Assembly (NCBI GenBank): GCA_049607205.1
Contig: JBMYWH010000036.1
Location: forward strand, 1-11,845
Direction: 5' to 3'
From: JBELHR01 sp049607205
GTDB taxonomy: Bacteria; Bacteroidota; Bacteroidia; Flavobacteriales; Flavobacteriaceae
Length of the DNA stretch: 11,845 nucleotides
The notes under the pieces were generated by a model. That model saw only the letters and a list, made by a program, of their open reading frames with translations. It did no database searches and was not told where the DNA came from. The translations under genes and the position numbers were made by a program. Shown here piece after piece: positions 4,665 through 11,845 of the stretch. Position 1 is the first letter of the stretch, and each line of letters opens with the position of its first letter.

Positions 4665-7148
4665 ATGAAAAAGATACTCAGTTTTTTAATAGTTTTAATG
4701 ACTGCTAATCTGGCACATGCCCAGAAAGTAAAGGTGTTTGATAAGGAGTCAAAAGCAGGTATTCAAGACCTTAAGATTACGCAAATCGATGGTCAAGAAT
4801 TTGTTAGAACAAACTATGACGGTGAAGCGGATATATCCTCTTTAACTACCGCTAAATCTTTTATTTTTAGTCATCCTGACTACTTTGTTTCCGAGTATTC
4901 TTTTAGAAAATTGCAGAAAAGAGAATTTACCATAAGTCTTATAAGAAGACCTGAAGCCTTGCAGGAAATTGTTCTGTCAGTCTCAAAAGAGGAAGAGAAT
5001 ATCAAGCAAATTGCGGAACAAATAGAAATTATCACAGCGGCTGATGTTAAAAAGTTAGCCCCTCAGACTTCTGCGGACATGCTAGCTGCGAGTCCTGGGG
5101 TTCGAGTACAAAAATCTCAATTTGGTGGAGGATCACCAGTTTTAAGAGGGATGGAGGCTAACCGCGTACTTATGGTTATTGATGGTGTTCGAATGAACAA
5201 TGCAATTTATAGAAAAGGACATTTACAGAATTCTATTACTGTTTCTCCCTTAAGTTTGGAGAGAACCGAAGTAATTTTTGGACCTTCTTCGGTGCGTTAT
5301 GGTTCAGACGCCTTGGGAGGTGTAATTCATTTTTATACCCAAAGCCCTCAGCCTAATGAAGACCCTATTTCTGATGTATCTTATTATACAAGAGTTTCAT
5401 CGGCAAATAGTGAATATACCAATCAGTTTACCTTTTCAACAAGTCAGAAACGTTGGGCAAGTTACACCAGTGTGAGTCATAGTAAATTCGGGAGTCTTGT
5501 CATGGGAAAAAACAGAGTTCATGGATATGAAAAATGGGGCTTAGTTCCATTATATTCTGATAATTCAAGGGATTTTTACAATCCGAATGCCGTTGTCAAT
5601 CCCGATCCAACTGTTCAGAAAAACACAGGGTTTAATCAAAGTGATGTCTTGCAAAAATTTATTGTTGATTTAAATGAAAATCATCAGGCTATTGCCAATT
5701 TTCAATACAGTCAATCTTCTGACATACCTAGATTTGATAAACTTACAGAATATTCTAAAGGCAAATTGAAATTTGCTGAATGGTATTATGGACCTCAGAT
5801 AAGATTGATGGGATCTTTGCAGTTAAAATCTGAATTTGATTCTAAATGGATTGATTTTAGCAATATTGTTTTGGCTTATCAACATCTTGAAGAAGAGCGT
5901 GTGCAGAGAAAATTTGGTTCCTTAGACAGATCTTATAGAGATGAGTATGTCGATGTTTTTGGTTTGAATGCGGATTTCGGAGTCGGCTTAACTGATAAGC
6001 TGAATCTTCAATATGGTTTAGAATTAGCTTTCAATGGTGTGGCTTCTCGAGCAATAGGTCATGTGTTAACTGTTGATGGTAACCAAGTGACCGGATATTC
6101 CGATACTTTTGATGTGCAGTCTCGTTATCCGGATGGAGGTTCTACCTATAATAACCAAGCTTTTTATGTTGATCTCAAGTCAGAACTCAGTTCAAAAACC
6201 GTTCTGAACGCAGGATTGAGATATACAGCGACTCAGTTAAAAGCTAAATGGAATGACCAAACATTCATCACCTTGCCTGATGAGGAAATTTACTTGAATA
6301 ATCAAGCACTTACGGCGAATTTGAGTTTAGCCTATAGTATAAATAACTTTTGGCAGCTCAACGGACTAGTATCTTCCGGGTTTAGATCTCCAAACATCGA
6401 TGATGTAGGAAAAATTAGAGAGAAGAATGGATTCGTTTCTGTTCCAAATGTAGATTTGAAGCCTGAATACGCCTATAATGCCGAATTAGGACTTGCACGC
6501 TACTTTGTGAACCGAGAATACCGTATTGGGTTAAACACTTATTATACCCTCTTAGATGACTATATAATGCGTGCTATCTATGACATTAGTGGTGCTCCTG
6601 TTGACCCTTCGAATCCCCCAACTATTATTTATGACGGAGAAGAGGTAATTACTTATGCCAATGTGAACAAAGGAACTGCCTATATTTATGGATTGACTTT
6701 AGATGCAAGAGGTCGTTTTGCTAGATATTATTCTGCTGCAGGTAGTTTAACTTATACCAAAGGGAGGTCTTATGACGAAGGAACACCTCTTTCCTCCATA
6801 CCTCCTGTATTCGGAAATGCGTCTCTAGGATTTGAAAAAAATAGAGTTTCTCTTGGTGTTAACTTTGATTTCAATGGGGCCAAAAACGCTGAGGAATACA
6901 ACTTAATCGAAGGAATCGATAATATTGAACAGAGTCCTATAGACCCTAGTTCTGAGGAGAGTAGATTGATCTTTGTTGGAACGCCTAATTGGTATATCCT
7001 TAATGCTAACGGAGGTTTTGCAATCAACCAACATGTGCAATTTCAAGTAATGGTAAACAATATATTAGATCAACATTATAAAGAATTTGCTTCAGCAATT
7101 AGTGCGCCTGGAAGAAACTATATCGCAACGATGATGTTGAACTTCTAA
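4665..7148 (+). CDS. TonB-dependent outer-membrane receptor
   Basis: TonB-dependent receptors import scarce ligands across the outer membrane using energy from TonB-ExbBD. The 827-residue product starts with a signal peptide that should be cut after AHA (19/20). A carboxypeptidase-regulatory-like domain common in Bacteroidota follows (about 21-95), then a TonB-box-like EIVLSVSK (101-108). The plug domain (about 112-225) contains VLRGMEANRVLMVIDGVRMN and VRYGSDALGGVI. The rest is a 22-strand barrel ending in the aromatic residue F827. The plug, with FRSPN (573-577) and VDLKPE (596-601) in the barrel, resembles the FRAP and NPDL boxes of heme and hemoglobin receptors. The histidine expected between those boxes is absent, so the ligand is open. 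The gene follows recO by 4 nt and its stop overlaps the stop of the convergent dehydrogenase gene. Confidence 0.93.
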   Translation: MKKILSFLIVLMTANLAHAQKVKVFDKESKAGIQDLKITQIDGQEFVRTNYDGEADISSLTTAKSFIFSHPDYFVSEYSFRKLQKREFTISLIRRPEALQEIVLSVSKEEENIKQIAEQIEIITAADVKKLAPQTSADMLAASPGVRVQKSQFGGGSPVLRGMEANRVLMVIDGVRMNNAIYRKGHLQNSITVSPLSLERTEVIFGPSSVRYGSDALGGVIHFYTQSPQPNEDPISDVSYYTRVSSANSEYTNQFTFSTSQKRWASYTSVSHSKFGSLVMGKNRVHGYEKWGLVPLYSDNSRDFYNPNAVVNPDPTVQKNTGFNQSDVLQKFIVDLNENHQAIANFQYSQSSDIPRFDKLTEYSKGKLKFAEWYYGPQIRLMGSLQLKSEFDSKWIDFSNIVLAYQHLEEERVQRKFGSLDRSYRDEYVDVFGLNADFGVGLTDKLNLQYGLELAFNGVASRAIGHVLTVDGNQVTGYSDTFDVQSRYPDGGSTYNNQAFYVDLKSELSSKTVLNAGLRYTATQLKAKWNDQTFITLPDEEIYLNNQALTANLSLAYSINNFWQLNGLVSSGFRSPNIDDVGKIREKNGFVSVPNVDLKPEYAYNAELGLARYFVNREYRIGLNTYYTLLDDYIMRAIYDISGAPVDPSNPPTIIYDGEEVITYANVNKGTAYIYGLTLDARGRFARYYSAAGSLTYTKGRSYDEGTPLSSIPPVFGNASLGFEKNRVSLGVNFDFNGAKNAEEYNLIEGIDNIEQSPIDPSSEESRLIFVGTPNWYILNANGGFAINQHVQFQVMVNNILDQHYKEFASAISAPGRNYIATMMLNF

Positions 7149-8326
7149 GATTTAAAAGCTGCTTCACCTGTTATATCATGTCCTGTAATTAATAGATGAA
7201 TGTCATGTGTCCCTTCATAAGTGATCACACTTTCTAGGTTCATCATATGACGCATGATTGAATAATCTCCAGTGATACCCATTGCTCCTAAAATTTGTCT
7301 CGCTTCTCGTGCGATTTCCAGAGCCATTTGAACATTATTTCTCTTTGCCATAGAGATTTGAGCTGTGCTAGCTCTTCCTTCATTTTTAAGGGTTCCTAAT
7401 CGCCAAGTAAAGAGTTGTGCCTTGGTAATTTCTGTAATCATCTCCGCCAATTTCTTCTGCTGTAGTTGAAATGCAGCAATAGGTTTCCCGAATTGCGTTC
7501 TTTCTTTAGCATAGCGAAGGGCAGTATCGTAGCAGTCCATAGCTGCTCCAATAGCTCCCCATGCAATTCCATAACGAGCAGAATCTAAACAACTCAAAGG
7601 TGCGCCAAGTCCATCTCTACCAGGCAGTATGTTTTCTTTAGGTACTTTGACATTATCAAAGATTAGTTCTCCGGTTGCAGATGCTCTCAAGCTCCACTTG
7701 TGATGGGTCTCTGGAGTGGTGAACCCCTCCATACCTCTTTCGACAATTAGGCCTTTAATACGACCTTCTTCATTTTTTGCCCATACTACTGCAATATCTG
7801 CAAAAGGTGCGTTTGAAATCCACATTTTAGCTCCGTTGAGCACAACGTGATCTCCCTGTTCTGTATATCTTGATTCCATTCCACTTGGATTGGATCCATG
7901 ATTGGGCTCTGTAAGTCCGAAACATCCCATCATTTCACCAGAAGCTAATTTAGGAAGGTACTTTTGTTTTTGGGCCTCGGACCCATATTTCCAAATAGGA
8001 AACATCACCAAGGAAGATTGAACAGAGGCTGTGGACCTTACTCCGGAATCACCTCTTTCTATTTCTTGCATGATTAAACCGTATGAAATCTGATCCAAAC
8101 CAGAACCTCCATATTCTTCCGGAATATAGGGTCCAAAAGCACCGATTTCCGCTAAACCTGAAATAATTTCAGTTGGAAATTCAGCTTTTTGAGCAGCGTC
8201 TTCAATGATAGGACTTACGTCTCTTTTGACCCATTCTCTGGCCGCATCTCTGACTAATTTATGTTCTTCAGTCAGTAAATCATCTAAGTGATAGTAATCT
8301 GGTGCTTGGAACAAATCTGCTTTCAT
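7145..8326 (-). CDS. gcdH: Glutaryl-CoA dehydrogenase (acyl-CoA dehydrogenase family)
   Basis: This FAD enzyme oxidises and decarboxylates glutaryl-CoA to crotonyl-CoA in lysine, hydroxylysine and tryptophan breakdown. The 393-residue product has the complete three-part acyl-CoA dehydrogenase fold. The catalytic base is E371 in TYEGTHDIH. The FAD and substrate signatures CFGLTEPNHGSNPSGME (135-151) and WISNAPFADI (169-178) are present. R97-S98 in the context RSTASVQSSLVM correspond to the glutarate-carboxylate-binding arginine of GcdH, which separates it from short-chain dehydrogenases. SLRASATGEL and ARYGIAWGAIGA are also typical of GcdH. The start at 8326 gives the usual flavobacterial N-terminus. 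The gene is monocistronic here and divergent from rnpA; the residue match makes this assignment firm, although activity is untested. Confidence 0.93.
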   Translation of the reverse strand: MKADLFQAPDYYHLDDLLTEEHKLVRDAAREWVKRDVSPIIEDAAQKAEFPTEIISGLAEIGAFGPYIPEEYGGSGLDQISYGLIMQEIERGDSGVRSTASVQSSLVMFPIWKYGSEAQKQKYLPKLASGEMMGCFGLTEPNHGSNPSGMESRYTEQGDHVVLNGAKMWISNAPFADIAVVWAKNEEGRIKGLIVERGMEGFTTPETHHKWSLRASATGELIFDNVKVPKENILPGRDGLGAPLSCLDSARYGIAWGAIGAAMDCYDTALRYAKERTQFGKPIAAFQLQQKKLAEMITEITKAQLFTWRLGTLKNEGRASTAQISMAKRNNVQMALEIAREARQILGAMGITGDYSIMRHMMNLESVITYEGTHDIHLLITGHDITGEAAFKS

Positions 8327-8352
8327 AAAGTTTATTTATTAGTTGTTTCTCT

Positions 8353-8360
8353 CAAATGTA
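8353..8360 (-). promoter_or_regulatory. gcdH -7 promoter box
   Basis: On the minus strand TACATTTG matches TAnnTTTG exactly, 26 bp before the gcdH ATG, leaving a leader of roughly 20 nt. A -33 TTG is not evident. Confidence 0.5.
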
Positions 8361-8380
8361 ATTAATTATTTCATTATTTG

Positions 8381-8388
8381 TATTTTTG
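8381..8388 (+). promoter_or_regulatory. rnpA -7 promoter box, abutting the ATG
   Basis: TATTTTTG matches TAnnTTTG exactly and ends 5 nt before the ATG at 8394. This supports the shorter rnpA start, because an upstream start would lie inside or before the promoter. Confidence 0.5.
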
Positions 8389-8393
8389 CCCCA

Positions 8394-8777
8394 ATGAAAT
8401 ACACCTTTAAGGCTACCGAACGCTTAAAGAGTAGAAAGACCATAGGGAATCTATTCACTGAAGGGAAAGTCATCAAAGCTTTTCCGTACAAACTTGTTTA
8501 TGCTCCACTTCCTGATTCTAAGGAAGGACAGATTGAGTTTGCCGTCTCTGTTTCTAAACGATTATTTAAAAATGCTACGGATCGAATTAGGATTAAGCGT
8601 TTAATTCGAGAAGCTTATAGGCTAGAAAAACCTGATTTTTATGAAAAGGTGGACCAGCGCTATGCCTTAATGTTGATTTATATTACTAAGAAACCCTTGG
8701 ATTTTGAGACAAGTCAGAAGGCCATGAAAAAAATATTGAACAAATTTATACTAGAAATAACCAACAAAGATGAGTAG
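8394..8777 (+). CDS. rnpA: Ribonuclease P protein component
   Basis: RnpA binds the catalytic RNase P RNA and helps remove 5' leaders from precursor tRNAs. From the ATG at 8394 it has 127 residues, normal for the family. An in-frame ATG at 8343 would add 17 hydrophobic residues unlike RnpA, and the -7 box at 8381-8388 lies between the two, so I use the shorter form. The N-terminal FKATERLKSRKTIGNLF (5-21) and YKLVYAP are typical. The basic helix ATDRIRIKRLIREAYR (61-76) carries the family's RNR signature as R64-I65-R66, with the central Asn replaced by Ile. rpmH, the common upstream neighbour of rnpA in other bacteria, is not present. The last codons overlap the next gene by 8 nt (ATGAGTAG). 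Confidence 0.94.
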   Translation: MKYTFKATERLKSRKTIGNLFTEGKVIKAFPYKLVYAPLPDSKEGQIEFAVSVSKRLFKNATDRIRIKRLIREAYRLEKPDFYEKVDQRYALMLIYITKKPLDFETSQKAMKKILNKFILEITNKDE

Positions 8778-10437
8778 ACGAAACATAAAAGAGAGAACTA
8801 GAGCCCAAGAATCAACCAATGCAATTGAACGATTATACATCACGATGAGGCATCTGTTTGCACGAGGATTTTATAAGCCGATGGGAGTCTCAGGAGAGTC
8901 ATTGAGGAAGTCACTTTTGCAATTAAGACCTGAGATTTATGGTTCTATAGCAGAGGAAAAGGTGGAATTAAATGGTTTGACTTATGTCATTGAAAGACTG
9001 CCTGAAGGAATAGAAGAATGCCAGTACATCAACTTAACTGCGGAAGAAGGATTTGATAAGGCACATTTTGAGGTTATTGTTCCAGCGAAAAGGAGAAGAA
9101 ACTGTTATCGAATTGATCGCGATCAGATGAATATTGAAATTACAAGAGGAAGATCGGAGATTTATGATATCCTGACTCACTTAACATTTCTATTTATTGA
9201 ATCTCATAAGATTATGGAACGTGTAGTGATCAATGCTGAAGGAGATAAGATTCGTGAATGGTTGTTATTAGAGGATATAGTAGTTAATAACAAGGAGATT
9301 TCTGATACCGAAAGAGAGGTAACTATTGCTCATTTAGCAGATGTTTTAGGAAGAACTTTTGAAGAAACTTTTGAAGCATATAGCAATTTTTCTACTAAAG
9401 AAAACCCTAATAGGTTTTTCCAAATTATCTTTTGGTTGGGTCAATTAGCGATCCAAGAATTTGTTGAAAATAAAAAGAGAATTATCAAATTTAGCTCGGT
9501 TCTTTCGGAACAAATTGGACACCATATTTATGGTGAAATCTGGGCAGATGATATTAAGAAGTTATTGATCGATAAGAATTTAGACAAGCGACCAATTCAT
9601 ATTATCTCGGCGAACATGCACTCGGTGATGAACAGTATTTATGCACCAATAGTATTTCCTGAGCAAGTAAAAGACGCGATGGATTTGTCTGTTTTTGAAA
9701 GTCTTTCTAAGGAAGGAAATGATCAAATGAGAAAGCAAGTAAAACATTTTGCTGCGGAACACGGATTATATTATTTACCAGATAATTCTGGGACTAATAT
9801 TAACGTTCAAGTCATCGATACTGCATTGATTCCAGGTAAATCTTATGCCGATTCCACTGAGGCACCGGTAATTGTTGTTATGGATTATGCCTTCGGGGAA
9901 CAAGCCTATGAGACCATGGATGAACTTCTTAAACCTATTAGAAAAGGAGATGAACGTCAGCTTATGAATGTATGTTCTGTATCTATAATGGGTAAAGCAG
10001 GAATCTTAACAGGAGGAAAAGGAGATATCATGATTCCAAGTTCTCATATTTTTGAAGGAACTGCTGATAATTATCCTTTTAAAAATGAATTGAGTTTAAG
10101 TGATTTTGAAGGCTATGGAGTAGGGGTATATGACGGTGCTATGGTGACCGTTTTAGGTACTTCATTACAAAATAAAGATATTCTGAAATTTTTCCACGAA
10201 TCCACTTGGGATGTCGTAGGTTTGGAAATGGAAGGAGCTCATTATCAAAAGGCTATACAAGCTGCTGCAAGAATCCGTAGAAATATTAGAGAAGATGTTC
10301 AAGTGAGATATGCTTATTATGCTTCAGATAATCCTTTAGAGACAGGAAGTACACTTGCTTCAGGTGGATTAGGAACTACAGGAGTGGTTCCGACTTATGC
10401 CATTACACAAAAGATTTTAGAACAAATATTTAAATAG
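8770..10437 (+). CDS. Two-domain protein with C-terminal nucleoside phosphorylase-like domain
   Basis: The 555-residue product has two parts. The N-terminal half (about 1-240) is a conserved Bacteroidota domain without a known role, which I think corresponds to DUF6909. It is rich in charged residues, for example PAKRRRNCYRIDRDQ (105-119) and IESHKIMERV. The C-terminal part (about 275-555) resembles the PNP/UDP phosphorylase and AMP nucleosidase superfamily. It has VVMDYAFGEQAYETMDEL (369-386), GKAGILTGGKGDIMIP (408-423), the nucleoside-binding GLEMEGAH (484-491) and the catalytic-type Asp in YASDNP (D520). A role in cleaving a purine nucleoside or nucleotide is likely but unproven. The start overlaps rnpA by 8 nt, indicating translational coupling, and purD follows after 19 bp. 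No signal peptide is seen, so it should be cytoplasmic. Confidence 0.8.
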   Translation: MSRRNIKERTRAQESTNAIERLYITMRHLFARGFYKPMGVSGESLRKSLLQLRPEIYGSIAEEKVELNGLTYVIERLPEGIEECQYINLTAEEGFDKAHFEVIVPAKRRRNCYRIDRDQMNIEITRGRSEIYDILTHLTFLFIESHKIMERVVINAEGDKIREWLLLEDIVVNNKEISDTEREVTIAHLADVLGRTFEETFEAYSNFSTKENPNRFFQIIFWLGQLAIQEFVENKKRIIKFSSVLSEQIGHHIYGEIWADDIKKLLIDKNLDKRPIHIISANMHSVMNSIYAPIVFPEQVKDAMDLSVFESLSKEGNDQMRKQVKHFAAEHGLYYLPDNSGTNINVQVIDTALIPGKSYADSTEAPVIVVMDYAFGEQAYETMDELLKPIRKGDERQLMNVCSVSIMGKAGILTGGKGDIMIPSSHIFEGTADNYPFKNELSLSDFEGYGVGVYDGAMVTVLGTSLQNKDILKFFHESTWDVVGLEMEGAHYQKAIQAAARIRRNIREDVQVRYAYYASDNPLETGSTLASGGLGTTGVVPTYAITQKILEQIFK

Positions 10438-10456
10438 ACTTAGAACCCCAAACCCA

Positions 10457-11731
10457 ATGAACGTTTTAATTATCGGATCTGGAGGTAGAGAACATGCCTT
10501 TGCTCACGCCATTTCAAACAGCCCATTATTGTCAAATTTATTTGTAGCTCCAGGGAATGCTGGAACTGCTGCAATCGCTACGAATCTTGAATTAAACATC
10601 TCAGATTTTGAGGCGGTAAAACAAGAAGTACTGAAACATAAGATTGAACTGGTTGTGGTAGGACCGGAAGCTCCTTTAGTAGAGGGAATTCACGATTTCT
10701 TCTTAGCCGATGCAGAATTGGCTCATATTCCAGTAATTGGTCCTCAGAAACAAGGAGCAGAATTGGAAGGTTCAAAGGATTTTTCTAAGGAATTTATGCA
10801 AAGACACGGTATTCCTACGGCGGGATATCAAACATTCACGGCAGCCCAATTGGAAGAGGGAAAGGCTTTTCTGGAAACACTCAAACCACCTTATGTATTG
10901 AAAGCAGATGGACTTGCTGCTGGTAAAGGAGTTTTAATTTTAGAGGATTTAGCGGAGGCAAAATCTGAATTGACTCAGATGCTAGTGGATTCAAAGTTTG
11001 GAGCCGCTTCGTCAAAGGTTGTTATTGAAGAGTTCTTAGATGGAATAGAACTTTCCATTTTTGTATTAACCGATGGTGAATCCTATAAATTATTGCCTTC
11101 GGCAAAGGACTATAAAAGAATTGGAGAAGGAGATAAAGGTTTAAATACCGGAGGAATGGGTGCTATTTCCCCTGTACCTTTTGCGACTCAAGACTTTATT
11201 GATAAAGTAGAAGAGCGCATTGTAATTCCTACGATAGAAGGACTTAAAAAAGACGATATACCTTATGTGGGATTCATCTTTATTGGACTAATGAAAGTAG
11301 GGGATGATCCTCAAGTTATTGAGTATAATGTTAGAATGGGAGACCCTGAGACGGAAGTAGTATTGCCTAGAATAGAATCTGATCTTTTAGAGGTCTTTCA
11401 GGCGGTAGGAACTAAAACTTTAAAAGATGTTGCTTTCAAGTTGACCGATCGAACTGCTGCGACCGTAATGTCAGTAGCTGGTGGTTATCCGGAAGCCTAC
11501 GAAAAAGGAAAAACTATCACCGGCCTAGATCAGGTGAATGACGCTTTAGTCTTTCAAGCAGGAACTAAATTAGTAGAGGGTGAGATTAAGACTAATGGTG
11601 GACGGGTTTTTGCCATTACAGGTATGGGAAACACCATGGAAGAAGCTTTAGAAAAAGCTTATAATGGAGTTGAACAGACTTCTTTTGAAGATCGCTTTTA
11701 TCGCAAGGATATAGGCTTTGATCTTAAATAA
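10457..11731 (+). CDS. purD: Phosphoribosylamine--glycine ligase
   Basis: PurD joins glycine to 5-phosphoribosylamine with ATP, the second step of purine synthesis. The 424-residue product has the full family length. The N-terminal Rossmann-like domain starts MNVLIIGSGGREHA (1-14). The ATP-grasp domain includes KADGLAAGKGV (149-159), VIEEFLDGIELS (189-200) and the PurD signature LNTGGMGA (229-236). The metal-binding EYNVRMGDPETE (289-300) follows. The C-terminal domain contains VMSVAGGYPE (337-346) and GRVFAITGMG. It is a single-function PurD with no PurM or PurN fusion. It lies 19 bp after the phosphorylase-like gene and appears to be in the same operon. No terminator follows it before the next gene. 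Confidence 0.97.
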   Translation: MNVLIIGSGGREHAFAHAISNSPLLSNLFVAPGNAGTAAIATNLELNISDFEAVKQEVLKHKIELVVVGPEAPLVEGIHDFFLADAELAHIPVIGPQKQGAELEGSKDFSKEFMQRHGIPTAGYQTFTAAQLEEGKAFLETLKPPYVLKADGLAAGKGVLILEDLAEAKSELTQMLVDSKFGAASSKVVIEEFLDGIELSIFVLTDGESYKLLPSAKDYKRIGEGDKGLNTGGMGAISPVPFATQDFIDKVEERIVIPTIEGLKKDDIPYVGFIFIGLMKVGDDPQVIEYNVRMGDPETEVVLPRIESDLLEVFQAVGTKTLKDVAFKLTDRTAATVMSVAGGYPEAYEKGKTITGLDQVNDALVFQAGTKLVEGEIKTNGGRVFAITGMGNTMEEALEKAYNGVEQTSFEDRFYRKDIGFDLK

Positions 11732-11845
11732 TAGATTTAGTCATAAAAAAATACTCTTCGGAGTACTGAACTGGGGACTGGGTCATGCGACGCGGTCCTC
11801 TGTTTTAATACAAGAATTACTTCAGTCAGGAAATGAAGTAATCAT
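11718..11845 (+). CDS. Glycosyltransferase-like protein, N-terminal fragment cut by the window edge
   Basis: The frame open from 11715 to the window end encodes KKILFGVLNWGLGHATRSSV, then LIQELLQSGNEVII. The G-L-G-H-A-T-R loop after a first beta strand is typical of GT-B glycosyltransferases of the MurG/GT28 type. No ATG or GTG exists between the upstream in-frame stop (11712-11714) and the conserved motif. The only conventional start is a TTG at 11718, which overlaps purD by 14 nt. The expected Met position, just before KKILFG, reads CAT (11742-11744) preceded by a 7-of-8 match to the -7 box (TAGATTTA, 11732-11739). One extra G after 11744 would restore ATG AAA AAA ATA. The start is therefore uncertain, and the catalytic domain lies outside the window. 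Confidence 0.72.
   Translation, partial: MILNNRFSHKKILFGVLNWGLGHATRSSVLIQELLQSGNEVI

Noticed and set aside
6770..7027. 85-codon minus-strand frame
   Set aside because: Opposite the receptor barrel, with no promoter or domain; a shadow frame.
9580..9762. 60-codon minus-strand frame
   Set aside because: Opposite the phosphorylase-like gene; composition is not protein-like.
10578..10775. 65-codon minus-strand frame
   Set aside because: Opposite purD; no independent evidence.
1..11845. CRISPR array, tRNA/rRNA genes, prophage, defence or toxin-antitoxin modules
   Set aside because: No regularly spaced repeats, no tRNA-like cloverleaf, and no matching protein families were seen. Apart from the IS, all large frames are recognisable core genes.

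Overview
The window looks like a chromosomal segment of a member of the Flavobacteriia (Bacteroidota). The reasons are the AT-rich sequence, near-absence of Shine-Dalgarno sequences, several exact matches to the Bacteroidota -7 promoter box TAnnTTTG, a SusC-style TonB-dependent receptor with an N-terminal carboxypeptidase-regulatory-like domain, a glutaryl-CoA dehydrogenase, and a Bacteroidota-type two-domain phosphorylase-like protein beside purD. Nearly all of it is ordinary housekeeping sequence. The only clearly accessory part is one insertion sequence at the left edge.

Layout. Positions 3-1440 are a complete IS3-family, IS150-like element on the minus strand: orfA, then orfB in the -1 frame. 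The frameshift signal is a slippery A AAA AAG, a 6-nt spacer and a 10-bp stem. The element carries imperfect 24-bp terminal inverted repeats. A strong hairpin followed by eight Ts sits directly before the orfA ATG. The IS lies 18 bp downstream of trpS (minus strand), apparently inside that gene's old terminator. Divergent from trpS is a plsC-like acyltransferase (plus strand), then a structured 143-bp gap ending in a terminator. Next come a CYTH-domain triphosphatase-like gene (minus) and, divergent from it, recO followed 4 nt later by a large TonB-dependent receptor (plus). That receptor meets a glutaryl-CoA dehydrogenase gene (minus) tail to tail, with the stop codons overlapping. Divergent from the dehydrogenase is a plus-strand run: rnpA, an overlapping phosphorylase-like gene, purD, and the first codons of a glycosyltransferase that runs off the right edge.

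How the genes relate. trpS (tRNA charging), recO (recombinational repair), rnpA (tRNA 5' processing), purD (purine synthesis) and plsC (phospholipid synthesis) are core functions. The phosphorylase-like gene is coupled by overlap to rnpA and lies 19 bp before purD, which suggests a role in purine nucleoside or nucleotide turnover; this is inference. Three plus-strand genes (plsC-like, recO, rnpA) have a -7 box ending only 4-5 nt before the ATG, so their mRNAs may be leaderless.

I see no CRISPR array, tRNA, rRNA, phage or toxin-antitoxin module, and no convincing new multi-gene system. The most rewarding details are RNA-level: the IS frameshift signal, the terminator-like hairpin guarding orfA, the possible IS insertion into a terminator loop, a palindrome shared by the CYTH/recO promoters, and the missing ATG of the last gene.
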